A stretch of 64,000 nt of DNA from Mesorhizobium sophorae (lineage in GTDB: Bacteria > Pseudomonadota > Alphaproteobacteria > Rhizobiales > Rhizobiaceae). The notes under the pieces are model-generated. The model had not been told where the DNA came from and ran no database searches. It saw nothing but the letters and a program-made list of their open reading frames with translations. The stretch's first letter is position 1, and the number at the start of each line of letters is the position of its first letter. This document shows positions 8,600 to 17,700 of this stretch, piece after piece. The position numbers were made by a program, and so were the translations under genes. Location of the stretch: contig NZ_NNRI01000024.1 in assembly GCF_002270415.1 (NCBI RefSeq), positions 1 through 64,000 of the forward strand, given 5' to 3'.

Positions 8600-9784
8600 C
8601 TAGTTCAACGGCAAACGGCGATAGGTTCCGGGCTTTGCCGGGTCATGATACTTGTTGCATGGTCCTTTCTCGGTAAAGTCTCTGTGACAGGCAGCCAGGT
8701 TTTCCCGTGCCAGCGTGACGCCGAGACCGGGGCCCTCCGGAACGCGCACGACGTTGTTCCTCGGCGAAAACGGCCCTTCCTCGGTGACATCCATCGGCAG
8801 CATGCGAAACAGCGACTGGTTCGGCTCCCTGATCCAGCCGAGCGCCGCGCACAGATGCAGATAGGCCGCGCTGCCGATGCCGCTGTCGCCGCTGTAGCAC
8901 CAGAAGTCGATGCCGGCATGCTCGCAGGCGCCGACGAAACGCAGCAGGCGGCCGATGCCGCCATGCGTCGTCGGGTTGCCGACGAAAGCGTCCGGCACCT
9001 TCATGTCCATGGCGCGTGCAATGTCGATGTTGTGGGTCGAGAACGGGATCGAGCAGTGGCGCCGCAGTTCGCGCATCTCCTCGATCGTCGCCACCGGATC
9101 CTCCCAATTGCGCACGCCCAGCTCCTCCAGCGGCCGCGCCAGGCGGCGCGCCGTCGTCAGCGAATAGGCCTGGTTGGAATCGATGCGAATCATCGCATCG
9201 TCGCCAAGTCGTTCGCGGATCAGCTCGACCATTCTCAGCGAGACTTTTGGATCCTGAGTCGAAAACTTGCCTTCGAAGAAGGTTGTCCCATGGATCTGGT
9301 GCAGCTCGACGCAATAGTCGGCGACCTCTTCCGGCGTCGTCTCGCCCTTGACCTTCAGCCCGTCGCCGCGCAGCGAAAAATAGTCGGTGAACGGGATGTC
9401 CTTGCGCACGGCGCCGCCGAGCAACTGGTAGAGCGGCTGGTTCCATGCCTTGCCGCGCAGGTCCCAGAACGCCATCTCGATGGCGCCGAAGGCCATGATG
9501 CGGGTGCGGTCGTTGATCGACTGCACGCCGGTCCAGTAGGGCAGGCAGACATTCTCGGCGCCCGCGATGTCGAAGGCATCGCGGCCGACAAGGCGCGGCG
9601 CCAGGACATCGTTAATGATCGCGGCGGCCGCCGGCGTCGGCGCCTCGCCGAGGCCGATCATCCCATCCTCGGTCTCGACCTCGACGATGGTCGGCGAGAA
9701 CCCGTCGAGTTCGCCGAACACCCAGGCGTAGGGCGCCTCGAGGCGCAGGTTGATCGGCGTGGCCTTGATGCCGCGGATTTTCAT
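8600..9784 (-). CDS. Enolase-superfamily dehydratase, glucarate-dehydratase-like
   Basis: 394 residues with an N-terminal capping domain and a C-terminal barrel. Visible metal and catalytic positions: Lys173 in EGKFS, Asp202 in RIDSNQAY, Glu228 in NWEDPV, Asn252 in STHNID, and His274 in NPTTHGG. The C-terminal YHDPAKPGTYRRLPL tail is typical of glucarate-dehydratase-related proteins. The segment aligning by order with the GSHSNNH general-base motif reads CYSGDSG, so the canonical distal His appears missing and the substrate may differ from glucarate. ATG 9784 sits one base after the stop of the neighbouring enolase-family gene. Acid-sugar or hydroxy-acid dehydration is inferred. Confidence 0.85.
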   Translation of the reverse strand: MKIRGIKATPINLRLEAPYAWVFGELDGFSPTIVEVETEDGMIGLGEAPTPAAAAIINDVLAPRLVGRDAFDIAGAENVCLPYWTGVQSINDRTRIMAFGAIEMAFWDLRGKAWNQPLYQLLGGAVRKDIPFTDYFSLRGDGLKVKGETTPEEVADYCVELHQIHGTTFFEGKFSTQDPKVSLRMVELIRERLGDDAMIRIDSNQAYSLTTARRLARPLEELGVRNWEDPVATIEEMRELRRHCSIPFSTHNIDIARAMDMKVPDAFVGNPTTHGGIGRLLRFVGACEHAGIDFWCYSGDSGIGSAAYLHLCAALGWIREPNQSLFRMLPMDVTEEGPFSPRNNVVRVPEGPGLGVTLARENLAACHRDFTEKGPCNKYHDPAKPGTYRRLPLN

Positions 9785-9785
9785 C

Positions 9786-10904
9786 TCAGCGGCCGATTTC
9801 GAAGAACGGCGCCCCGAGCAGGTCGGGGACCACGTCGATGCCGAGGCCGGGTCCATCCGGAATGCCCATGCGGCTGCCGGTGACCGGCGGCTTGTTCGAA
9901 GCCGTGCGCACCGTCACCCATTCGTGGAAGGCGATGGCGTGCAGGCGGCGTTCCTCCGGCGTCGACAGCGACAGATGCGCCATCGCCGCGGTGTCGATCT
10001 CGGCGCCGCCAGTGTCCTCGACGGTGATCATGAAGCCGAGGTCGACGGCGAGATCGCGGATCTGCCGCGTCTTCGTCACGCCGCCAAGCCGCGAGATCTT
10101 CAACGTCAGCCCGTCGGCGGCACCCTTGCGATGGATATCGAGCATGTCGTCCAGCGAGGCAACGGATTCGTCGAGCACCATCGGCTTGTCGAGCGAGCGG
10201 CGCACCGACATGCATTCGTCGATGGTCGTGCAGGGTTGCTCGAACGTGTAGTCGATGGCCCGCGTCGCGTCAGCGAACTGGCGCGCCTGGTAGGGGGTCC
10301 AGCCGGCATTGGCATCGCAGAAGATCACCGTGCCTGCCGGCACCGAGGCGGCGACCGCAGTGACGCGCTCGATGTCGTCATGGACATTGCCGCCGACCTT
10401 GACCTGGAGCCGGTGGAAGCCGTCCTTGACGATGCGCTTGGCCAGCGCCGCCATGGCCTCGACGCTGCCGTGGGTGACGACCTTGTAGAGCTCCGCCGTC
10501 TCGCTCTCCCGGCCGCCGAGCAGCGTCACCAGCGGCACGTCGGCGGCGCGCGCGGCAAGGTCCCAGCAGGCCATGTCGAGCGCCGACTTGATGTAGGGAT
10601 GGCCCTTGAACACCGTATCCATCAGCCGGCCGATGCCGGCCAGCCCGCGCGGATCGTGGCCGATGAGATGCGGCGCGATCTCGACCACGCCGGCACGCAC
10701 GCCGGCCGCGAAGGCGGGCGAGTAGAAATTGCCTAGCGGCGCCATCTCGCCCCAGCCGGTGATCCCGCTATCCGAGGTGATGGCGACGATCACCGCGTCG
10801 AAGGCGTCGGCAACGCGTCCTTTGGACATGCGGTAGGGCCCGTCCACGAAGGGCTGCACGACATGGTAGGCTTTGATGGTTTCGATCTGCACGTGTCTGT
10901 CCAT
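9786..10904 (-). CDS. Enolase-superfamily enzyme resembling cis-3-hydroxy-L-proline dehydratase / hydroxyproline-betaine epimerase
   Basis: 372 residues of the mandelate racemase/muconate cycloisomerase group. Key positions: Lys169 (RLQVKVGG), Asp197 (FCDANAGW), Glu222 (FEQPC), Asp245-Glu246 (VLDES), and Lys269 (LKISRLGG). The stretches KSALDMACWDL and VEDTGGAEIDTAAMAHL resemble cis-3-hydroxyproline dehydratase and HpbD-like proteins more than sugar-acid dehydratases. This is assigned from memory of the family, not from a search. It is the first gene after the GntR regulator and is coupled to the second enolase-family gene. Abstraction of an alpha proton from an amino or hydroxy acid is the likely chemistry. 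Confidence 0.8.
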   Translation of the reverse strand: MDRHVQIETIKAYHVVQPFVDGPYRMSKGRVADAFDAVIVAITSDSGITGWGEMAPLGNFYSPAFAAGVRAGVVEIAPHLIGHDPRGLAGIGRLMDTVFKGHPYIKSALDMACWDLAARAADVPLVTLLGGRESETAELYKVVTHGSVEAMAALAKRIVKDGFHRLQVKVGGNVHDDIERVTAVAASVPAGTVIFCDANAGWTPYQARQFADATRAIDYTFEQPCTTIDECMSVRRSLDKPMVLDESVASLDDMLDIHRKGAADGLTLKISRLGGVTKTRQIRDLAVDLGFMITVEDTGGAEIDTAAMAHLSLSTPEERRLHAIAFHEWVTVRTASNKPPVTGSRMGIPDGPGLGIDVVPDLLGAPFFEIGR

Positions 10905-10928
10905 TGTCTGCGGTGGTGAGGAACGGGG

Positions 10929-11621
10929 TCAGGCGCCTTTCGACGGGCGCTGTTCGAGACCGCGCGCGTAGGAAAGAAGCTCCTCGAAATCGAGGTCGAT
11001 ATGCTCGCGGGCATGGCGCTGGGCAGCGCGCATGTCGGCACCTTTGAGCAGCGACACATAGGTCTCGTGAACGTCTTCGGCCGGCACCGCTTCGTTGCGG
11101 GCCTGCTGATGCAGGGCGAAATACATCTGCAGCCGGCTGGTCAGCCGCTGCCAGGTTTCCAGCAGCACCGAATTGTCGGCCCATTCGTAGATCAGGCCAT
11201 GCAGTTGCAGCGCCGTTTCGATCTGGCGGGTGGTGTCGCGGTTGCGGGTCGCCTGTTTCACCGCCTCGTGGCGTTGGTCGAGCTCGTCGAAGAAACGCTG
11301 GTCGCGCAGCGGCCAGGTCCGCTCGATGGCGAATTCGTCGAGCACCTTGTTGAGCGAATAGGCATCGTCGATGTCCTTGGCGGTGACATCGACGACGAAA
11401 GTGCCGGCATAGGGAATGCTGGTCAGGATGCCTTCCTGCACCAGCTCGCGCATCGCCTCGCGCAGTGGCGCGCGGCTGACCCGCATCTGTTCGGAGATCC
11501 GGAGCTCGTTGAGTTTCTGGCCCGGTTCCAACTGGCCGGTCAGGATCGCGCGCCGCAGCAGCGCGACGATCTCGGCGCGCCGCGTCGTATCCGCGATCGG
11601 ACTGAAATCCACTTTCGCCAT
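10929..11621 (-). CDS. GntR-family regulator, FadR/FCD subfamily
   Basis: 230 residues. An N-terminal winged helix (RRAEIVALLRRAILTGQL through SRAPLREAMRELVQEG, about 14-65) is followed by an all-helical FCD ligand domain with the metal-binding His/Asp pattern (ETALQLHGLIYEWAD; RHAREHIDLDFEE). ATG 11621 has GGGAG 10 bases upstream. The gene heads the enolase/ABC block, and a perfect palindrome of FCD-type sequence lies 37 bases upstream. It is therefore probably autoregulated and represses the block until a small carboxylate ligand binds. Confidence 0.92.
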   Translation of the reverse strand: MAKVDFSPIADTTRRAEIVALLRRAILTGQLEPGQKLNELRISEQMRVSRAPLREAMRELVQEGILTSIPYAGTFVVDVTAKDIDDAYSLNKVLDEFAIERTWPLRDQRFFDELDQRHEAVKQATRNRDTTRQIETALQLHGLIYEWADNSVLLETWQRLTSRLQMYFALHQQARNEAVPAEDVHETYVSLLKGADMRAAQRHAREHIDLDFEELLSYARGLEQRPSKGA

Positions 11622-11657
11622 TCGGCTACTCCCAAGGAAACCGAGAGCAAGACAAGC

Positions 11658-11673
11658 AGATTGTCGACAATCT
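11658..11673. promoter_or_regulatory. Probable GntR/FCD operator (16-bp perfect palindrome)
   Basis: AGATTGTCGACAATCT is a perfect inverted repeat centred on TCGA, 37 bases upstream of the GntR start. TTGTCGACAA-like cores are typical operators for the FadR/FCD branch. Its place suggests autorepression of the whole minus-strand block. Confidence 0.75.
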
Positions 11674-11741
11674 AACAAGAGGTCAATTTCGGATTCTTGG
11701 GGACCGCTTGGGGGACCGCTGGCATGTCTGCTTCTTCGGCC

Positions 11742-12530
11742 TCAGGCCGCGCGGCCGTAGAAGCCGACCCGTTCCTCGGCGCTGAACATAACGCCGGGCT
11801 TCTCGTAGTAGGAGAACACCGCGATCATGCGCTCGCGCTCACCTTCGACGGTGGTGACGCGATGCGCGGTGTTCTTGCCGCGAAAGACGTTGAGTGTGCC
11901 CGGCTTCATGCGCAGGATCTTGGCTTCGGGGTCACGCCCTTCGAGCAGCCTGGCGACGCCGTCATAGTTCGGATTGTCGTCCGACCGCAGGTCCGTGCGG
12001 TATTCGAGGTCGCCGCCGCGTTGCGCCTGCTGCAGCAGAAGGGTGGTGGTGAATTCCGAACGGTCGAAATGCCAGTTGAGCGCCTCGCCGGCGCGATAGG
12101 CCATGACATTGGTGCGCGCCAGTGGGTCCTGCATGACATGCAGCCTGGTCTTGCCCATCGCCGCCGCCAGGAAGCGCAGCAGCGGTTCGTATTCGTAAAT
12201 GGCGAGCACGACGCTGCCGGGGATCTGGTCGGCGCAAACGGTGTGGCTGATGGTCTCGACCTTGCGCAATGCCGGATGGTCAGGCGCAAGCTCGGGAATG
12301 TCAGGCTTGAAATAGATGTTGTGCATCCGTTTGTGCACATGCGAGCGCGCAGCCATGACAGGCTGGATTTCCCCCACCGCCTTTTCAGTGACGCCGGGCC
12401 GTAAGAACCCCTCGAGGTTGAACATGCCGTCGGCTTCCAGTGCCGCGATGGATTGGTCGACGAGGCGCTGCCATTCGGCGCTGCCTTCGCGGTCGAGCGG
12501 ATAGCGGTCGAGATCGAGGATGTCTTTCAT
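11742..12530 (-). CDS. 2-oxoglutarate/Fe(II)-dependent oxygenase
   Basis: 262 residues with the facial triad in order: His154 and Asp156 (NWHFDRSEF), His223 (GKNTAHRVT), and Arg234 (ERERMIAVFSY) for 2-oxoglutarate. The Asp is present, so this is a hydroxylase-type enzyme rather than a halogenase. The substrate is unknown. The gene diverges from a GcvA-like LysR gene with about 100 bases between starts, which suggests regulation by that protein. It also converges in direction with the GntR block upstream, so a link to hydroxylated amino acids is possible but unproven. Confidence 0.85.
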   Translation of the reverse strand: MKDILDLDRYPLDREGSAEWQRLVDQSIAALEADGMFNLEGFLRPGVTEKAVGEIQPVMAARSHVHKRMHNIYFKPDIPELAPDHPALRKVETISHTVCADQIPGSVVLAIYEYEPLLRFLAAAMGKTRLHVMQDPLARTNVMAYRAGEALNWHFDRSEFTTTLLLQQAQRGGDLEYRTDLRSDDNPNYDGVARLLEGRDPEAKILRMKPGTLNVFRGKNTAHRVTTVEGERERMIAVFSYYEKPGVMFSAEERVGFYGRAA

Positions 12531-12634
12531 GGTCGTGGGCTCCGAGTTTCAGAGCCTATGAGACGGCAAAAAAATCTTTCTCTCAACGCGCAAAATAATT
12601 AGGATTGGCCAAGAAAAACTTTGGGAAGATCGAT

Positions 12635-13567
12635 GTGGAACGGCTGCCTCCGCTGAATGCGATCAAGGCCTTCGAGGTCGCGGCGCGCGCCGGCAGCTTT
12701 ACCCTGGCTGCGACCGAGCTTGGCGTGTCGTCGGCGGCGGTGAGCCAGCAGATACGCAATCTCGAAACCTGGTTCGGCAAGCAACTGTTCGTGCGCAGCG
12801 GCAACCGTATCGCACTGACCGACGCCGGCCACGCCATCTATCCGCAAACCGCGCGGGCGCTGGGCGACATAGCGGCGATCGGCCGGCGCATGCTGGAAGG
12901 CGGCTTGCGAACCCGCCTTGTCGTCAGCGTGCCGTTTTCGCTCGCCGAACTGTGGCTGGCGCCGAAGCTCGCCGTGCTTCTCGATGCCTTTCCGCAGATG
13001 GCGATCGATGTCCGGGTCGAGGACGATCCGGTCGACCTGATTCGCCAGAACATCGACCTGCGCATCAGCTATGGCGACTATCACTATCCCGGATTGAAGC
13101 TCGTCCGGCTTGTCCATGATGATGTCTTGCCGGTCTGCGCGCCCGAATTCTGGCACCGGCACGGCAATGGCGATTCGGGTCTGGCGGACCTGCATGAAAA
13201 CCTGTTCATCCACACCAATTGGGGACCGAACTACGCCTCGCATCCGACCTGGGCCGATTGGTTCGCGGCATCCGGCGGCAGTCGCTCGCCCGACCCGTCG
13301 CATGGGCGGCGCGTCGGCCTGTCCAGCCTGGCAATCACCTCGGCGAGACTGGGTCTCGGCATTGCGCTTGGTCAGCAGGTCATGGCGCGCGCCGATCTGG
13401 AGGCAGGCCGCTTAATCGCGCTGTCACCCGTCTCGGTCCGCCTCGGGCATCCCTACTGCGCGTTCATGCCGCCGGCCAAGGCTGATCGTGCCGATGTCGT
13501 GGGCCTGGTGGAGCTGCTCACGAAAGCGGCGCCCGCGACCTATGGGAAGGTCGGGGCGCCGCGCTGA
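12635..13567 (+). CDS. LysR-family regulator, GcvA-like
   Basis: 310 residues: a winged-helix N terminus (LPPLNAIKAFEVAARAGSFT, SSAAVSQQIRNLE) and a periplasmic-binding-like effector domain. The GTG at 12635 is preferred because GGGAAG stands 6-7 bases before it; the upstream TTG at 12605 has its AGGA touching the codon. The gene diverges from the 2OG oxygenase and probably controls it. LPPLNAIKAFE starts are typical of the GcvA branch, many of which regulate divergent amino-acid or beta-lactam genes. Confidence 0.88.
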   Translation: MERLPPLNAIKAFEVAARAGSFTLAATELGVSSAAVSQQIRNLETWFGKQLFVRSGNRIALTDAGHAIYPQTARALGDIAAIGRRMLEGGLRTRLVVSVPFSLAELWLAPKLAVLLDAFPQMAIDVRVEDDPVDLIRQNIDLRISYGDYHYPGLKLVRLVHDDVLPVCAPEFWHRHGNGDSGLADLHENLFIHTNWGPNYASHPTWADWFAASGGSRSPDPSHGRRVGLSSLAITSARLGLGIALGQQVMARADLEAGRLIALSPVSVRLGHPYCAFMPPAKADRADVVGLVELLTKAAPATYGKVGAPR

Positions 13568-13588
13568 GGCCGGACCTGACGGGGGTGT

Positions 13589-14740
13589 TCAGGTGGCCGG
13601 CTTTTCCGGCAGCGGAGAAATCGGCATTCCGGGTCCGATCTTCTGCAGATTGCCTGTTATCACCTGATCGCCTTCGGCCACGCCGGTCAGGATCGCCACC
13701 TGACTGCCGCTGGTCGGGCCAAGGGAGACCAGCCGCTGGTCGACCGTGTTGCCCTTGCCGACGACGTAGAGATATTTGCCGAGCTGGCTCGAGCCCAGCG
13801 CCGTCTGCGGCACCATCAGCGCATCGGCCTGCTGCTTCACATGCAGCCGGACGCGTACATATTGGCCCGGCAGCAGCGTGAACTTGCCGTTGCCGATCGT
13901 CGCCCGCGCCGTGATGGTGCCGGTCGAACGGTCCACCGTATTGTCGATGAAGGTGAGTTCGCCCTTCTGACTGGCCTCGGTCTCGCCGGGAAGCAGCACC
14001 TCGACCTCGATCGGACCGGCCGCGCGAGCCTGCTCGATCTCAGCCAGGTCCGACTCGCTCGGATTGAAGGTGACGTAGATCGGATCGAGCTGCACCAGCG
14101 TGTTGAGCACGGTGCCGGCAACGCTGACCAGCGTCCCGACCGAGGCCTGGTTGCGACCCAGGCGTCCGGCGAACGGCGCGCGGATTTCGGCATAGCTCAA
14201 ATTGAGTTCGGCCGTGCGGACCGCCGCCTGGTTGAGCGCCAGCGACGCCTGTGCTTCGCGCAAGGTGCTGGTGCGCTGGTCGAACCCGTCCTTGGCGAGA
14301 TAGCCGCTCTTCGCAAGCTCGGTGCCGCGTCCGAGATTGGACTGGGCATACTCGAGCGTTGCGGTATCGCGCTGCACCTGCGCCTTCGCCTGGTCTAGAG
14401 CCGCCTGGAAGTCATCAGGCGAGATCTTGTAGAGCAGATCGCCCTGGCGGACGTCGACACCGTCTGCAGCGGCCTGCTCCTGCAGATAGCCCGGAATCCT
14501 GGCCTGCAAGGTGATGTTGCGGATCGGCTCCGTCCGCGCGGCGTAGTCGAGGTAGATCGGGATCGTCTTCTTGACGACGCTGACCACCGGTACCGGCATG
14601 ACGAACGCCGCCGGGGCGGGCGCCGCACCAGCGGTGCCAGCATTGAGGCTGACGTTGCCCATGTCGAGCAGATGGACGCTGGCCACCGAGATCGCTCCCA
14701 GCGCGACGGCCGTTCCCAGCGCGATTTTCCATTTACGCAT
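13589..14740 (-). CDS. RND efflux membrane-fusion (periplasmic adaptor) protein, AcrA/MexA-like
   Basis: 383 residues. It has an uncleaved or lipid-free N-terminal membrane anchor (KIALGTAVALGAISVASVHLL), biotinyl-lipoyl-like halves (ARIPGYLQEQ; YAEIRAPFAGRLGRNQ), an alpha-hairpin around 95-160, and a beta-barrel region with TFNPSESDL. It bridges the inner-membrane RND pump to an outer-membrane channel, for which no gene is present here. It starts 15 bases after the pump stop, so it is second in the operon, the reverse of the usual adaptor-first order. Confidence 0.92.
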   Translation of the reverse strand: MRKWKIALGTAVALGAISVASVHLLDMGNVSLNAGTAGAAPAPAAFVMPVPVVSVVKKTIPIYLDYAARTEPIRNITLQARIPGYLQEQAAADGVDVRQGDLLYKISPDDFQAALDQAKAQVQRDTATLEYAQSNLGRGTELAKSGYLAKDGFDQRTSTLREAQASLALNQAAVRTAELNLSYAEIRAPFAGRLGRNQASVGTLVSVAGTVLNTLVQLDPIYVTFNPSESDLAEIEQARAAGPIEVEVLLPGETEASQKGELTFIDNTVDRSTGTITARATIGNGKFTLLPGQYVRVRLHVKQQADALMVPQTALGSSQLGKYLYVVGKGNTVDQRLVSLGPTSGSQVAILTGVAEGDQVITGNLQKIGPGMPISPLPEKPAT

Positions 14741-14755
14741 GATTAGTCTCCAATC

Positions 14756-17700
14756 TTATTCGGCCGCTTCCGCCAGGGGAGGGAAGGCGGTTTCGGCAGT
14801 TGGTTCAGTGTGTTCGTCAGCGGCGGGCTCGTCATTGCCGCCGCGTTCGCGCAGCTGTTCGATGACCGCGTAGAAGACCGGTACGAACACCAGCGACAGG
14901 ATGGTGGCCGCCACCATGCCGCCAAAGACGGTGGTGCCGATCGACTGACGGCTTGCGGCACCGGCGCCGGTGGCGAACATCAGCGGCAGCACGCCGAGGA
15001 TGAAGGCGAAAGCCGTCATCAGGATGGGCCGCAGCCGCAGCCGTGCCGCCTCCATCGCCGCGTCGACGATGCTGAGGCCTTCCTCGCGTCGTCTCCTGGC
15101 GAACTCGACGATCAGGATGGCGTTCTTGGCCGCCAGGCCGATCAGCATGACGAAGCCGATCTGCGAGTAGACGTCGATCTGCATGCCACGCGCCCACAGC
15201 ACCGCGAACGCGCCGAACAGGGCGAGCGGCACCGCCAGCAGCACCATGAACGGCATCGCCCAGCTCTCGTACTGCGCCGCCAGGATCAGGAAGACGAAGA
15301 CGATGGCGAGGCCGAAGACGACGGACGCGATCGATCCTGCCTTGAGTTCCTGGAAGGTGATGCCGGTCCATTCGAAACCGAAATCCCTGGGCAGTGCCGT
15401 GGCGGCTGCCCGTTCCATCGCGGCAACCGCCTGGCCCGAGGAGAAGCCCGGTGCGGCACCGCCATTGATCGAGGCCGACGCGTTGTTGTTGTAGTGCGGC
15501 ACGGTTTCGGGGCCGACGAACGGCACGAGCTTGCCCAGTGTGCTCAACGGCACCATGCCGCCGGAGGCATTGCGCACATAGAGCCGGGAAATGTCGGCAG
15601 CGCCCGCACGTGCATCCTTGTCGGCCTGGATGGTCACCCGGAAGGTGCGGCCGAACAGGTTGAAGTCGTTGACGTAGAGCGAGCCGAGATAGATCTGCAG
15701 CGTGTTGAACACATCCGGCAGGTTGAGGCCGAGCAGTTTCGCCTTGCTGCGGTCGAGGTCGTAGTTGAACTGCGGCGTCGAGGTCGAGAACGGCGAGAAC
15801 AGCTGCTGCGGATTGATCTCGGGCTGCTTGCGCGCCTCGGCGATCACGGCTTGCGTCGCGTCGTTGAGGGCTGAACTGCCACGGCCGGTGAGATCCTCGA
15901 CGACGAATTCGAAGCCGCCCGTGGTCCCGATACCGGGGATCGAGGGCGGATCGAAGCTCAACGCGAAGGCTTCCGGGATCTGCAGCAGCTTGCCGCGCAC
16001 ATCGGCGACGAGCTTCGACGCGCTCTGGTCGGGACTGCGTTCCTCCCAGGGCTTGAGGATGGCGAATTCGACCGCCGAGTTCGACTGCGCCGCACTGGTC
16101 AGGAAGTTCAGGCCGCTGATCGAGCCGACGATGTCGACGCCGGGTGTCGCCTGGAGGATGTCGCGCGCCTTTTGCGCCACGGCGTCGGTGCGCTCCAATG
16201 AAGCGCCGTCGGGCAGCTGGATGACGACGAAGAAGTAGCCCTGGTCCTCAACCGGAAGGAACGTCGAGGGCAGGCGCTGCCAGACGAAGTAGGTGGCGAC
16301 AAGTCCGGCTGCAAACAGGCCAAGCATGATCCAGCGCAAGCGGATGAGGATGCGCACGCCGTGCGCATAAGCATGCGACAGCCGGTCGAAGCCTGTGTTG
16401 AACCAGCGGAACAGCACGAACTGCGTTGGCTCGCGATGCCGCAGGAATGCGGCACTGAGCGCGGGGCTCAGCGTCAGCGAATTGAAGGCGGAGATGCCGA
16501 CCGAGATCGCCACCGTCAGCGCAAACTGGTTGTAGAGCTTGCCGGAGACGCCGGGAATGAAGGCGACCGGCACGAACACCGCCATCAGCACGGCGGTGGT
16601 GGCGATGATCGGACCGGTGACCTCGGCCATCGCGGCCTTGGTCGCCGCCAGTGGCTTGAGCCCGGCCTCCAGTTGTCGTTCGACGTTCTCGACCACCACG
16701 ATGGCATCGTCGACGACCAGGCCGATCGCCAGCACCATGCCGAGCAGGCTCAGCATGTTGAGCGAGAAGCCAAGCATCTCCATCACGACGAGCGTCGCCA
16801 CCAGCGACACCGGAATCGCGATGGTCGGGATGATCGTCGTGCGCCAGCTCTGCAGGAAGATGAACACCACGGCGACGACGAGGACCAGCGCCTCACCGAG
16901 CGTGATCAGCACGTCATGCATCGACGCCGAGACGAAGCGGGTCGTGTCGTAGTGCATGGAATAGGAGACGCCCTTCGGGAAACGGGCCGACAGCTGCTGC
17001 ATCTTGTCCTTGACGCGCTGCTGCAGATCGAGCGCGTTGGAGCCGGGCATCTGGTAGACGGCGAGCACCACGGTCGGATCCTTGCCGAAGAAGGCCGACG
17101 ATGAATATTGCAATGCGCCGAGCTCGATGCGGGCGACGTCGCGCAGCCGCACCAGGGAGCCCGTGTCGGTGTTGGCGCGCACGACGATGTCGCCGAACTC
17201 CTTGGGATCGCTCAAGCGGCCGACGGCGTTGACCTGCATCTCGAAGGCGGTGCCGGCCGGAGCCGGCGACTGACCGATCTTGCCGGCCGCCACCTGGACG
17301 TTTTGCTCGGCAATAGCGTTCTGGACGTCGACGGCGGTGATGCCGAGATTGGCGAGCTTGTCCGGATCGAGCCAGACGCGCATCGAATAGCGCCGCTCGC
17401 CGAAGATCTGCACGTCTCCCACACCGGGCAGCCGCTTCAGCGGATCGACCACCTGCAGATAGGCAAGGTTGCTCAGCGCCACCGGATCGACCGAACTGTC
17501 GGGCGAGGTCAGGTTGACGATAAGGACGAAGTTCGGATTCTGTTTCTTGATCGTCACGCCGCCCTGATTGACGATCGCCGGCAGCGACGAGGCCGCTTGC
17601 GAGACGCGGTTCTGGACGTCGACGGCGGCGGTGCTGAGCGAATAGCCGACATCGAAGGTGATCGTGATGGTCGAGGAGCCGTCATTGGAGCTCGTCGACG

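Noticed and set aside
11742..12530. Possible non-heme Fe halogenase
   Set aside because: The HxD aspartate that halogenases replace by Gly or Ala is present.
12605..12634. TTG start for the GcvA-like LysR gene
   Set aside because: AGGA touches the TTG, whereas GTG 12635 has a well-placed GGGAAG.
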